64,000 nucleotides of DNA, taken from positions 3,370,783-3,434,782 of the forward strand of contig NZ_LJJC01000004.1 of NCBI RefSeq assembly GCF_001420715.1, written 5' to 3'. This stretch comes from Heyndrickxia shackletonii (GTDB lineage: Bacteria > Bacillota > Bacilli > Bacillales > Bacillaceae_C). Below, piece after piece: positions 44,796 through 54,029 of the stretch. The stretch's first letter is position 1. Each line of letters starts with the position of its first letter. The notes under the pieces are model-generated. The model did not search any database, was not told the DNA's origin, and saw nothing but the letters and a program-made list of their open reading frames with translations. The translations under genes were made by a program, and so were the position numbers.

Positions 44796-45656
44796 ATGTC
44801 CTATTTTGTATTTAAAAATGAAGAAAAGAAACGAATTTATTATGAGACCTATGATAGATCACTAGAACAATGGAAAGTTAAAACCGAAAGTTTTTATATT
44901 GATACTTCTTTCGGAAAAACGCATGTCATTACTTGTGGTCCAGAAGATGCCCCTCCCCTTGTATTAATTCACGGTATGACGGTAAGCTCAACCATGTGGT
45001 TTGCGAATGCATCTTTTTGGAGTCAAAATTTTAGAGTATTTGCTATTGATATAATTGGGGACTTTGGAAAAAGCGAATGCACGAAACCAATTTCTTCTGC
45101 TGAACATATTGATGTTTGGTTAAATGAAGTACTTGATGCCTTACAACTAAATGATATTTTCCTAGTCGGTCACTCGATGGGAGGCTGGATTTCCTTACAA
45201 TACAGTTTACATTCTGACCGTATAAAAAAATTAGTTTTGCTTTCACCCGTTATGAGTTTCGCTAGTTTAAATTGGAAATTCCCTATTAAATTATTTCCAT
45301 CATTATGGTTTCGTAACTCTTTCTTTATAAGGGTTTTATATAATTGGATGTTTGCCAAGGGAAATGAACCTGATGAGATACTGTATCAACAATTTCTAAA
45401 CGGATATAAATATGGAAAGATTCAATTAAGGGTTGTGCCCAAAGTTTTTGACAGAAAGGATATTGAGCGGTTAAAACCAGAGACGCTTTTATTAATCGGC
45501 GAGCAAGAAGTTGTCTATTCTTCAACCAAAAAAGCCATTGAGAATGCATCCGGTTTCCCTAAAATTAAAACGAAATTAATTCCGAATAGTTCTCATTGTT
45601 TGCCCGCAGAGCAAAAAGATATCGTAAATGAATTAGTAACAGAATTTTTAAGTTAA
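44796..45656 (+). CDS. Alpha/beta-hydrolase
   Basis: This 286-residue alpha/beta-hydrolase has oxyanion/HG motif LVLIHGMTVSSTMW, nucleophile elbow LVGHSMGGW, acid near LLIGEQEVVYS and His in PNSSHCLPAEQ. The triad is therefore complete. It shares its N-terminal segment (FYIDTSFGKTHVITCGP) with the paralogue at 34042. It is preceded by GAAGCGGGTG, and its promoter region is a duplicate of the one at 50.7-50.9 kb. Substrate unknown. Confidence 0.84.
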   Translation: MSYFVFKNEEKKRIYYETYDRSLEQWKVKTESFYIDTSFGKTHVITCGPEDAPPLVLIHGMTVSSTMWFANASFWSQNFRVFAIDIIGDFGKSECTKPISSAEHIDVWLNEVLDALQLNDIFLVGHSMGGWISLQYSLHSDRIKKLVLLSPVMSFASLNWKFPIKLFPSLWFRNSFFIRVLYNWMFAKGNEPDEILYQQFLNGYKYGKIQLRVVPKVFDRKDIERLKPETLLLIGEQEVVYSSTKKAIENASGFPKIKTKLIPNSSHCLPAEQKDIVNELVTEFLS

Positions 45657-45840
45657 AAAAGCGCAACCTCCCTTCTTTAACAACTGGGGGGTAATTACAT
45701 GCATTTTTGTCTATAAGTTTTATAAAAATACACAATACTTTAAGTGCATATAGGACGGGTTGAACCTTATATAATAATATATTGGTTTTCAAAGGTATTT
45801 AGATAAATGATGAACGCCATTTCCAAAAGGAGGACATAAT

Positions 45841-46506
45841 TTGAACAAACGCAAATTAAGTTGGGCTGTTTTGCTTTGTTATTTAGGCATTCTAGCCTTT
45901 GTCGGGTATATTTTACTTGCGTACGGCTTTAACGATTCACGAAAAGCAGGTATTGTATCCGGAAAATTTGAAAACCCGGAGTTTTCATTTAATACATGGA
46001 GGATATTTTTTTACTTTCACATTGTTACAGGTGCTATTGCTTTAATCCTTGGCCCATTTCAATTATTAAAAAAGAGCCGCAAAAATATCCACATACATCG
46101 GTCGATTGGGAAGATTTATGTCACATCGATTTTCCTAAGTGTTCCAGTTGGAATATACCTTGCTTTTTATGCGACTGGCGGTATTGGGAGTACTATTGGA
46201 TTTCTCATTCTTGATATCTTCTGGTTCGCAACAACATTTATCGGTTTGAAAAGGATTCGAGAAAGGAAAATTCAAAGTCATCAAAGATGGATGATACGCA
46301 GCTATGCAATCACATTAGTTTTTGTTACTTTCCGGCTGTTAATGCCTATTACTGTATTTTTACTTCATCTAGGATTTTCTGTAGGTTTTCCGCTTGCTAT
46401 CATCATTTCCATAATCATTAATCTTTCATTGACTGAAAGATATTTAAAAAAGAAGCGGAAAGGGTTAGCAAAATCTGATTACACCCTTAAAACTCCCACT
46501 ATTTAA
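45841..46506 (+). CDS. DUF2306 membrane protein
   Basis: This 221-residue protein has about six transmembrane helices and the DUF2306 pattern: IVTGAIALILGPFQLL, then HRSIGKIYVTSIFLSVPVG and IQSHQRWMIRSYAITLVFVT. It starts at TTG 45841 after AAAGGAGGAC. The conserved His residues (HIHRSIG; HQRWMIR) suggest a redox or cofactor role. Function unknown. Confidence 0.76.
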   Translation: MNKRKLSWAVLLCYLGILAFVGYILLAYGFNDSRKAGIVSGKFENPEFSFNTWRIFFYFHIVTGAIALILGPFQLLKKSRKNIHIHRSIGKIYVTSIFLSVPVGIYLAFYATGGIGSTIGFLILDIFWFATTFIGLKRIRERKIQSHQRWMIRSYAITLVFVTFRLLMPITVFLLHLGFSVGFPLAIIISIIINLSLTERYLKKKRKGLAKSDYTLKTPTI

Positions 46507-46557
46507 ATAGAAACGAATGATAACGATAATTTTTTTCATTGCATCTTTAGTCATAAA

Positions 46558-46603
46558 AACTGCACCCGAATTGTTGTTTTTGCTTAACAATTCGGGTGCA
46601 GTT
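46558..46603. terminator. Strong bidirectional terminator
   Basis: AACTGCACCCGAATTGTT pairs perfectly with AACAATTCGGGTGCAGTT between two convergent genes. Confidence 0.85.
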
Positions 46604-46614
46604 CACGCTTAATT

Positions 46615-46974
46615 TCATTTCCCAACTAGTACAAATACATTTCGATCCGGAGCTTCCATAACAGCTACATGCCCCCCAAGCGGATTTGAAAAAGGAGGTC
46701 TGATCCAATTCACTCCATTAACTTCTTTTAACTTTTCATAAAGGGTGCATACATCTTCTACCATAATCTCCGTCTCTATAAATTTTAGATCGGGATTAGA
46801 TTTTAACACTAATTGCGAATCTCCCTCAGGAAAACTCATGCCTACTATTCTAAATCGTTGCTCACTATCTTGGAAGGTATCCCAAGCTTTAATAAGACCC
46901 AATGCTGTATAGAATTCGATTGATTGATCAATATCCTCTGAATAAATGGCAACACATTCTATTTTTTTCCACAT
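46615..46974 (-). CDS. VOC-family (glyoxalase-like) protein
   Basis: This 119-residue vicinal-oxygen-chelate protein opens ECVAIYSEDIDQSIEFYTAL and closes NPLGGHVAVMEAPDRNVFVL, with a metal-site-like Glu near the end. Single-domain VOC proteins act as glyoxalases, dioxygenases or drug-binding resistance proteins. The ATG follows ATAGGAGGTTTC. Substrate unknown. Confidence 0.84.
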   Translation of the reverse strand: MWKKIECVAIYSEDIDQSIEFYTALGLIKAWDTFQDSEQRFRIVGMSFPEGDSQLVLKSNPDLKFIETEIMVEDVCTLYEKLKEVNGVNWIRPPFSNPLGGHVAVMEAPDRNVFVLVGK

Positions 46975-47022
46975 GATGAAACCTCCTATTATAGATTTTG
47001 ATTAAACGTATAAATGAAGTTG

Positions 47023-47964
47023 TCAGACACTTACCTGCATGCACTTTTCCTGAAATTGCTCCTCTAAATCAGCAATCATTCTTAAATCCTCCCACATTTG
47101 TTTCCAGTTCTTTCTCATTAAGGCTACATGAGCAGATCCAAAGTGCAGTCCCTGCAAATCTTTGATCAAACATCTCTCTTTATCAAAAGGCTTATAAAAT
47201 GCAGAAAAATCGGAGCACCTTCTGGCACCTAACTGAAGGCTAAAGAAGGATAAATGTCCTTTTAAAGAATCAGATAAGTTTCCTTTCGAAATGATTTCGG
47301 CAATTTTTAGAATAGATTTTGGACCGACATTTTCGTCGTTTGCACTTTTTTCCACCAACAAATTATCTTTTATTTGCTTATCCGCTTTTAAAAATTGTTC
47401 TTCATGAGAAGGACAACTAATTCTCTCAAAATTTCCCCAAATTGAATAGGAGCCCATTTTATATTCAATACTTTCAGCTTTCCATGCCCTCATAAATTCT
47501 TCCCTTGTTAAACTCATATATGGGTATCCAGTAGGATCATGTATGTAGACATTATTTCGATCGACACAGTGAACAACGATATAATGATCTACACCACCCA
47601 AATAAGCATGATTTGGTATATATACTAATTTCCCCATGTCTACTGGCCCTACTATCACTGGGCCGCTCTCCATAAGTAGTTCCAGCTCCTGAAAAGCCTT
47701 GTCCCCTTCAAACCTATCATCCATTTTACTGAAATAGTGAGTATAATTGTAGCCTAAATGGTCGAGTGCATGATTAATTCCTTTGTCCGGTGCATTGAAC
47801 TTACTACTAAAAAACGGTAAACCATCTTCAGTAAGAAAAGCACTTATAGCAACGCCTGTTAAACATTCTAAATAACCTGGATCGTACTCCTCTTCTTTTG
47901 ATAATGCCATAGCCAATGAATTTGCATAGCAATACTGGCCAGATCCCTTATAGTACACTGTCAT
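47023..47964 (-). CDS. BtrH N-terminal-domain protein
   Basis: This 313-residue protein starts YKGSGQYCYANSLAMAL, a papain-like Cys start. It has HALDHLGYNYTHYFSKMDDRF and DHYIVVHCVDRNNVYIHDPTGYPYM, the pattern of BtrH-like/cysteine peptidase-fold proteins. BtrH transfers an acyl group in butirosin biosynthesis; related proteins of unknown substrate are common in Bacillus. It lies between a VOC gene and an AraC/GyrI-type regulator, which may control it. Confidence 0.7.
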   Translation of the reverse strand: MTVYYKGSGQYCYANSLAMALSKEEEYDPGYLECLTGVAISAFLTEDGLPFFSSKFNAPDKGINHALDHLGYNYTHYFSKMDDRFEGDKAFQELELLMESGPVIVGPVDMGKLVYIPNHAYLGGVDHYIVVHCVDRNNVYIHDPTGYPYMSLTREEFMRAWKAESIEYKMGSYSIWGNFERISCPSHEEQFLKADKQIKDNLLVEKSANDENVGPKSILKIAEIISKGNLSDSLKGHLSFFSLQLGARRCSDFSAFYKPFDKERCLIKDLQGLHFGSAHVALMRKNWKQMWEDLRMIADLEEQFQEKCMQVSV

Positions 47965-48013
47965 TCTTCATCTCTCCCTACCTTTATTCAAGTTTTTTCG
48001 AAAAGCGCTTTAT

Positions 48014-48991
48014 TCAAAGCGGAATGACTGGCAGGCAAAAATCAATCGTAATTTTTGAATCAGATCTAGCGGAATGATAGATTTCTATACATGGCTTATC
48101 CTCTAATTGATAGAAACTGTCGGGTAACCATTCGCCATATAAAAAATCAGCTGCTTGACCGAGCTCTGCAATCGCCACATTGAATGACTGACTATTTATA
48201 TTTTCGCGTTCAACCCTACAAATCGCATACTTGCCACCACTAATTTTTTGAATAGCAATTTCTCCATCTAACAAATCCACATGTTGATTAATCGATACCC
48301 CAGCATCATATCTAAAATTTAATGAGGTGGTTACATCAAAATTGTCATATAATATCCCAATAGCTTTGGAATGAGAGGTTAATAACTCATTCGCTTCAGC
48401 CCAGTTAAATGACCTTTCAAATGCATTTGTAATACGTTCGCTATAGATTCCTTTATTGAACCCATGTAGGATCCTATCATATGCAATATAAAAATCTGGA
48501 AGGGTACAAATCTCCACTATAAATCTATTACGATGAATATGAGCCACTCCTGATTCATCCGCTTTTCTATGTATATCGTATAAAAAGTTTGCACTTGATT
48601 CTTTCCCATTCTTGCTAAACACTTTGCAATTCTTGCTATTTTTCTGGAAAACTTTAGGCACTGTCTTTTTATATTGGCTTGGAGATTCTCCAAAATACTC
48701 TTTAAAAGATCTTGAAAAAGTTGAAGCAGAGGAAAAACCACATTGAAGCGCAATTTCTGTTACAGTTTGGCTCTTTTGATGTCTTAATAATTTCGCTGCT
48801 CTTTCCATACGTAATCGATTTACAAAATCATGTACTGATTCGCTTACAACCACTTTAAAAATCCGATGAAAATGGTATGGGGAAAAAGTTGCAATTCTTG
48901 CTAATGCTTGTAAGGATAGGTCGGAATCCAAGTTCTGATTAATATAATCGATTACTTTATTCATTCGGAAAGTATATTCATTCTTTTTCAT
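48014..48991 (-). CDS. AraC-family regulator with GyrI-like domain
   Basis: This 325-residue regulator has an N-terminal AraC DNA-binding domain (LSLQALARIATFSPYHFHRIFK; TVTEIALQCGFSSASTFSRSF, then GESPSQYKK) and a C-terminal GyrI-like small-molecule-binding domain. The order is the SoxS-GyrI fusion type (Rob/TipA-like sensing). The ATG follows CTGGGGTATTAG. It precedes the BtrH-like and VOC genes on the minus strand and may control them. Confidence 0.84.
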   Translation of the reverse strand: MKKNEYTFRMNKVIDYINQNLDSDLSLQALARIATFSPYHFHRIFKVVVSESVHDFVNRLRMERAAKLLRHQKSQTVTEIALQCGFSSASTFSRSFKEYFGESPSQYKKTVPKVFQKNSKNCKVFSKNGKESSANFLYDIHRKADESGVAHIHRNRFIVEICTLPDFYIAYDRILHGFNKGIYSERITNAFERSFNWAEANELLTSHSKAIGILYDNFDVTTSLNFRYDAGVSINQHVDLLDGEIAIQKISGGKYAICRVERENINSQSFNVAIAELGQAADFLYGEWLPDSFYQLEDKPCIEIYHSARSDSKITIDFCLPVIPL

Positions 48992-49042
48992 TGCTAATAC
49001 CCCAGCTCATCTTGGAATACACCTGGACGTTTCTTCTGTTTC

Positions 49043-49423
49043 TTAAAAAGACACAGAAGAAACGTCCCAATGTTTTTTTGGCATATACAGTGATGGGTTT
49101 AATTCTTCACTTTCAATGACAATTGCAGTTAAACCAGTTTCTGTCTTTGTTTCATGCCATTCATTTTTTTCCCAAAATATAGAGTCACCGGATCGTACCT
49201 TAAAATATTCCTTTTTTTCATCACATACGTATCCTTCTCCATCCAAAATTAAAAGAAGTTGGGGAATGGTTGCTTGATGATAACCAATTATCCCATTTTC
49301 CTCCAAATACATACATCCTATGTGCGCACCTTTATTCGTTTCAATAATTCGGGACATAATAAAATTCGAATTAAATATTCCTATCTTTTTACCATTATCC
49401 TTGCTAAAATTATAAATTTGCAT
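49043..49423 (-). CDS. Cupin-domain protein
   Basis: This 126-residue small cupin reads GYHQATIPQLLLILDGEGYVC, then FKVRSGDSIFWEKNEWHETKTETG; the His and Glu positions of the double cupin motif are visible. Function unknown: single-domain cupins bind small ligands or metals. The ATG follows ATAGGAGGC. Confidence 0.78.
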   Translation of the reverse strand: MQIYNFSKDNGKKIGIFNSNFIMSRIIETNKGAHIGCMYLEENGIIGYHQATIPQLLLILDGEGYVCDEKKEYFKVRSGDSIFWEKNEWHETKTETGLTAIVIESEELNPSLYMPKKHWDVSSVSF

Positions 49424-49460
49424 TTTAAGCCTCCTATAATTTTTTGAATGATGTATTGTA

Positions 49461-50699
49461 TTATGAAATTTTAGTATTTTGCCTTATATCTACTTCCTTT
49501 TTTAGAAGAGTTTCCCCATGCTGAAAGAAAGGATATGCACTCAATGTTAATATTGAAAGGATTCCAAATATCAAGATTCCATTATTTATTCCTAAAATAC
49601 TTAGTAACATCCCTCCCAACCATGCTCCTGCACTTTGACCAAAAAATTGCAGTCCTGAGGCTCCAAAATACGCTCCTCTTAAATGCTTCGGGGCAATATC
49701 GCTAATTAAAACATCACCAATGATAAAACATAATATTTCCCCTACAGTAAAAAAAACGACAGATAGAACCAATAAAATCATAGAGTTTGAAAAACCAAAT
49801 CCAGAAATGCCTAAAGCAAAAAGAAAACTGCCTAATTTTAATGCTGTTAGAGGTTGATATTTTTTCATTATTTTAACAATCGGAAATTGCAGAATTAAAA
49901 TAGCTATTGCGTTAGCAGCAAATAGAAAGGAATAAACACCGACATTTTCTGTACCTAAATATTGAGAAAGTGTAGTATCTAATTGTGCATATGCCCCGGT
50001 TGTAAATATATTTCCAATAAGAAAGAACTTAAATACTTTGTCCGATGCAATTATTCTCATACTGCTTTTGAGAGTGAATTTTTCGGAATGCGATATGTTA
50101 TTTTCGGAAAAAGTAAACTTTGTTTTGCTAATAATAAGCAATAACCCACAAATAAAGAATATAATGGCTGTTATGAAAAACATCTGCGGATTCTTGGAGG
50201 ATCCTAGAGATAGACCAACTAAAGGTCCAATTGCACCGCCAATATTAATGGCAAAATATCGTGTATTAAACACATCTATTCTCTTATCTGTAGGAGTTAC
50301 ATCCACTAATAAGGCTCGTGCAGTAGGTTCAAATAAACTTCTGCAAAAACCACTAAGTGCATTTAGTAAAAAGAACTGCCATATTTCACTTGCGAAAACA
50401 AATCCTATAAACATCATCGACCATAGTAACATGGAAACAATTATTACTGGAAATCTTCCAAAACGATCCGACCATGCTCCCCCTAAAAAACTACTGAAAG
50501 TACTAATAAAAAAACTTATCCCTAAAATTGCTCCTGTAATTGAGTTATCATACCCCTTAATTTCGTGAAGATAGATCCCTAAAAAAGGGATACTCATAAA
50601 AAAACCTGCTCTTGAAATGAATGTACCAAATAGCAGTACCCAAACTAAAGGGTGAAAAGTTTGGGTCTTCCCTTTAAGCAAAATAAAAATTTTATGCAT
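49461..50699 (-). CDS. MFS transporter (drug efflux type)
   Basis: This 412-residue, 12-helix MFS protein has helix 2-3 motif SFLGGAWSDRFGRFPVIIV and PTARALLVDVTP with KRIDVFNTRYFAINIGGAIGP. It resembles MdtH/YfmO-type multidrug exporters. I choose ATG 50699, five bases after AAAGGTGG; a GTG at 50708 overlaps that site. A truncated copy of its first ~50 codons and promoter is at 42541-42790. Confidence 0.83.
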   Translation of the reverse strand: MHKIFILLKGKTQTFHPLVWVLLFGTFISRAGFFMSIPFLGIYLHEIKGYDNSITGAILGISFFISTFSSFLGGAWSDRFGRFPVIIVSMLLWSMMFIGFVFASEIWQFFLLNALSGFCRSLFEPTARALLVDVTPTDKRIDVFNTRYFAINIGGAIGPLVGLSLGSSKNPQMFFITAIIFFICGLLLIISKTKFTFSENNISHSEKFTLKSSMRIIASDKVFKFFLIGNIFTTGAYAQLDTTLSQYLGTENVGVYSFLFAANAIAILILQFPIVKIMKKYQPLTALKLGSFLFALGISGFGFSNSMILLVLSVVFFTVGEILCFIIGDVLISDIAPKHLRGAYFGASGLQFFGQSAGAWLGGMLLSILGINNGILIFGILSILTLSAYPFFQHGETLLKKEVDIRQNTKIS

Positions 50700-50875
50700 T
50701 TTTTCCACCTTTATTTCGTTTTAAATATAAATTATCAATCTTTTATTATGTTCACACTGTAATTATTGGTTTTATTGAATGTGCAATTTCTGAGTAGCAT
50801 TATAATTTTTAACATGTTAGCCTACTAGAAAAGGAATTAATAAATGATGAGTGAACTGGATAATAGGAGTCTTAT

Positions 50876-51445
50876 ATGGAAATTACATTAGTAAGGCATG
50901 GTAAATCTTTGTGGATTGAAAATAAACCAATAGCTTGTCAGGATTTTAAAAATTGGGTTGAAAAATATGACAGCAATGGAGTGTTTGAAGAGAAATCTTA
51001 CCCTTCGGAAACTCTTGAAAAAATAGGTACAGCAAATATTGTCCTGACGAGTGATTTGAAAAGGGCTGTTGAGTCCGCCAAGTTATTAAACCCCAACATA
51101 TCAGCTATTTCAGACCCTTTATTTCGTGAAACAGAATTACCTATTCCGTTAGCAAAATTAGTGGGATTAAAATTATATCCAAATATTTGGGCGGCCATTT
51201 TGAGATGTCTTTGGTTTAGCGGTTATTCAAATGGATGCGAGTCCTTAAAAGATGCTAAAATAAGGGCAAAAAAAGCTTCAGCGTTTTTAGTTGAATGTGC
51301 CAAAGAACATAATAATGTGGTTTTGGTTGGGCATGGATTTTTTAATATGATGATAGGAAAGGAACTCAAAAAAATAGGATTGAATGGCAAGAAAAAAACG
51401 AGCTCTAAGCATTGGGAATCTACAACCTATTCGTTTAAACTTTAA
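50876..51445 (+). CDS. Histidine phosphatase-family protein
   Basis: This 189-residue protein starts MEITLVRHGKSLWIENK (catalytic RHG). The second catalytic His is in VVLVGHGFFNMMIGKEL, and SDLKRAVESAKLL and FRETELP complete the family pattern. It is a phosphoglycerate-mutase-like phosphatase with unknown substrate. The ATG follows ATAGGAGTC. It shares its promoter tract with the hydrolase at 44796. Confidence 0.83.
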   Translation: MEITLVRHGKSLWIENKPIACQDFKNWVEKYDSNGVFEEKSYPSETLEKIGTANIVLTSDLKRAVESAKLLNPNISAISDPLFRETELPIPLAKLVGLKLYPNIWAAILRCLWFSGYSNGCESLKDAKIRAKKASAFLVECAKEHNNVVLVGHGFFNMMIGKELKKIGLNGKKKTSSKHWESTTYSFKL

Positions 51446-51562
51446 GAAGTAACAAGGGTTTTGTACTTTTTTATAAAAAAAACTTGTTTATAAAATAAGA
51501 ATAAGCATCCCCTGTTAAGGAATGCCCCGTTCCTAATATTGCATTAAAAACTAAATTTACCA

Positions 51563-51676
51563 TTAATCTTTTTGTCCATTTGTACCACCAAATGCATTAC
51601 AATATTCGTCAGGGTCCATAACTGCAAACTCTTTCCAAAGACCCCCACCTTGGTCCACCCAAGGTTCATTTTTTAT
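51563..51676 (-). pseudogene. 3' fragment of an unidentified gene
   Basis: The minus frame IKNEPWVDQGGGLWKEFAVM then DPDEYCNAFGGTNGQKD ends with TAA at 51563-51565. It has no start. The composition looks coding, but I do not recognise the family. Confidence 0.4.
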
Positions 51677-51681
51677 CTAAC

Positions 51682-51875
51682 CTACCATTGATGTCCAAAT
51701 AACTCATTATCTTCGTCCAGTCTCACTTTAAGCTCTTTTGCTGCCAAAGAAAGGAATTCCTTGCAAAAATAATAGCTCTTGTGTTTTACAATGTAACCAT
51801 CTTCCATTTCAACCGTCGTTATATCCCACAAAATAATTCTTCGTTCTTGTTCATTGTCAACCTCTCATAATATCT
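51682..51875 (-). pseudogene. 3' fragment of an unidentified gene
   Basis: The minus frame EVDNEQERRIILWDITTVEM, EDGYIVKHKSYYFCKEFLS, then LAAKELKVRLDEDNELFGHQ ends at TAG 51682-51684. No start codon or ribosome site is present. It is truncated; family not recognised. With the fragment at 51563-51676 it leaves 51446-52100 as decayed coding DNA. Confidence 0.45.
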
Positions 51876-52100
51876 ATTCACTATATAAGACGGAAATTAT
51901 TTATAAAACCATACGGTCCCAAAAAAAAAAATTTATTTTTAGTTCGAACTGCATCTCAGGAAAAATTCCTCTTTCAACGTCTACTCTTATGTATTTCTCT
52001 CAAAGGATGATTGCTTGAGGGTTATATAAATGCGATAATTTATTTAAAATAACCTACCATTTAGACTCAAATAAAACCATCTAATAGGGAGGAAAATTGA

Positions 52101-52679
52101 ATGAAAGAAAAGAAACGTACTGAACACAACATCGTCAAAGAAACAGGTTGGACGGTGGAAGATTATTATCAATTACCGGAAGACGGCAACCAATACGAGA
52201 TTATTCACGGACAACTCGAACTTAAGCCTTCACCTTCGACGACTCACCAACGCTTGAGTCAACGTTTAGAACGAAGGTTGGTTGATACATGCGAGAACGA
52301 GTATATCGTAATGTATGCCCCTGTTGATGTAATTCTATCGGAAAATGAAACGAGACAGCCGGATATTCTAATGATTCATCGCAGCCGTGAGCACATTATT
52401 GAGGAGCATGCAGTTGTTGGGCCACCCGATTTAGTTATTGAAATTCTTTCACCAAATAGCGCCAAGCGAGATCGAACAGTCAAAAGGGAAAGCTATGCAG
52501 GTTTTGGTATTCCGGAATACTGGATTGTCGATCCCTTTAACTTGACCATTGAACAATATGTCCTCACAGCACAAAACCATCCATATGAACTACTCCATAT
52601 TTTTGATGCAGGAGATACCGTTACCTCAGAATGCATTCCTTGTGTTTCTTTTACTGTCGAGGAAGTTTTAAAAATATAG
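52101..52679 (+). CDS. Uma2-family (PD-(D/E)XK-like) nuclease
   Basis: This 192-residue Uma2/DUF820 protein reads YEIIHGQLELKPSPSTTHQRL, RQPDILMIHRS, PDLVIEILSPNSAKRDRTVKR and YAGFGIPEYWIVDP. It fits the PD-(D/E)XK endonuclease-like fold with Asp-...-Glu (IEILSP) in the active site. Its base composition (more GC) stands out from neighbours, suggesting transfer. The ATG follows AGGGAGG. Function in vivo unknown. Confidence 0.82.
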   Translation: MKEKKRTEHNIVKETGWTVEDYYQLPEDGNQYEIIHGQLELKPSPSTTHQRLSQRLERRLVDTCENEYIVMYAPVDVILSENETRQPDILMIHRSREHIIEEHAVVGPPDLVIEILSPNSAKRDRTVKRESYAGFGIPEYWIVDPFNLTIEQYVLTAQNHPYELLHIFDAGDTVTSECIPCVSFTVEEVLKI

Positions 52680-52696
52680 GTTGTCTGTATATTTTG

Positions 52697-52732
52697 CCCC
52701 CCAATGAGGTTACGATTAAATGCATTGGGGGG
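52697..52732 (+). terminator. Terminator after Uma2 gene
   Basis: CCCCCCAATG pairs with CATTGGGGGG around a 16-base loop, 17 bases after the stop codon. Confidence 0.7.
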
Positions 52733-52785
52733 GGTTGGCACCATTATCAATACTCTTTGTTTATATAAATTTTCTTATAAAATTG

Positions 52786-53799
52786 TTATATTAACGACTT
52801 AATTGACTTTCCATCTTGAAAAGTTGGTTTGATGGATAAAGATTTTCCTTTTCCCCCGTTTATAAGTTCTATCAATACCTCTACAGTTTTGATTCCCAAT
52901 TCTTGATTATTAATTTTAATGGTTGCTAACGAAGGATTGTAATAAGGCGTCATATACAACCCATCATAGCCAATAATAGATATATCCTTTGGAATATTAA
53001 AACCCTGTTCAGTTAAAGTGGATACTCCCCCCATTGCCATTAAATCATTCGCAAAGAAAATAGCAGAAATAGAGGAATCAGCTTTAATTAACGATAAAGC
53101 ACTTTCTCCACCACCAATACCCGAAAAGTCACTATAAATCACTCTTTCTTCCTTAAATTGCAATCCGTACTTTTCTAAAGCATTCTTAAACCCTATTAGT
53201 CTTTTTTGACATATACCAATATTATCAGGTCCATTAATAAAGCCAATTTCTTTATGACCCAATTGAAATAATTTCTTAACCGCTAACTCAGTACCATGGT
53301 ATTCGTCTGTTCCAATACAAGAACAATGCTTTAACATTAGATCTTCCTCAATAATGACAATTGGAAGCGTTGATTTCTTTATTTGACTTAAAATTGATTT
53401 ATACTGAAGACCCGGAAAAATAATTAGACCAGATAAATTTCGCGTCTTAATAATGGTCTCCAGCTCATTGTCCTCCATACTAAGAGGATCAATTGCTGAT
53501 ATGATGGTATTCTTACCATAAAGCGCTAATGTTTTATTAATATATGGGAGCATTTCAAAAAAAGCTGGACGTGCTTCCCCCATAGTACTGTCCTTAATAA
53601 GTAAACCAACCAAATTACTTTTATTATGAACCAATTCTTTTGCTAATAAATTCGGTACATACCCTAATTCTTTAGCCGCCTCCATCACCTTAATACGAGT
53701 CTGTTTACTTACTCCATACTGAGAATTTAAAGCCCTTGAAACTGTGCTCGTTGAAAGATTGGTTTTTCTTGCAATATCTTTTATGGATGCTTTCGTCAT
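52786..53799 (-). CDS. LacI-family transcriptional regulator
   Basis: This 337-residue repressor has an N-terminal helix-turn-helix (IKDIARKTNLSTSTVSRALN), hinge LGYVPNLLAKELV and a periplasmic-binding-protein-like sugar domain. The start follows AAAGGAATG. A palindrome GGGAACGTTCCC lies upstream (53825) and a related GGGAACGTTTGC at 53989, so it probably represses itself and the divergent amidohydrolase. An identical site and leader were also copied in front of the serine hydrolase at 11.8 kb. Confidence 0.87.
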   Translation of the reverse strand: MTKASIKDIARKTNLSTSTVSRALNSQYGVSKQTRIKVMEAAKELGYVPNLLAKELVHNKSNLVGLLIKDSTMGEARPAFFEMLPYINKTLALYGKNTIISAIDPLSMEDNELETIIKTRNLSGLIIFPGLQYKSILSQIKKSTLPIVIIEEDLMLKHCSCIGTDEYHGTELAVKKLFQLGHKEIGFINGPDNIGICQKRLIGFKNALEKYGLQFKEERVIYSDFSGIGGGESALSLIKADSSISAIFFANDLMAMGGVSTLTEQGFNIPKDISIIGYDGLYMTPYYNPSLATIKINNQELGIKTVEVLIELINGGKGKSLSIKPTFQDGKSIKSLI

Positions 53800-53824
53800 A
53801 ATTACTCATTCCTTTATTTAATCA

Positions 53825-53836
53825 GGGAACGTTCCC
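53825..53836. promoter_or_regulatory. LacI-type operator GGGAACGTTCCC
   Basis: A perfect palindrome upstream of the LacI gene, identical to the site at 11837-11848. A CG-centred palindrome of this form is usual for LacI-family proteins. Confidence 0.7.
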
Positions 53837-53988
53837 AATTATCTTTATTCTTAATCTACCCTTTAAAAGTTATTTCGTAAAGTGAATTGCAAAATGAAAT
53901 GACTTATAATAATATTTAAATAAATTACATAGTTAATATATTTCAAGAATAGCTTCATATGGTTGAGGTAGGTGTTTTTTAAGTTTTC

Positions 53989-54000
53989 GGGAACGTTTGC
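53989..54000. promoter_or_regulatory. Second LacI-type operator, before amidohydrolase
   Basis: GGGAACGTTTGC shares the left half and centre of the palindrome at 53825. It lies 30 bases before the amidohydrolase start, in the divergent promoter gap. Confidence 0.6.
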
Positions 54001-54029
54001 AAAAAAATATATAAAGGGGGCTTTTCACT

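Noticed and set aside
52493-52750. 85-codon minus-strand frame opposite the Uma2 gene
   Set aside because: It opposes the conserved Uma2 frame and has no start signal.
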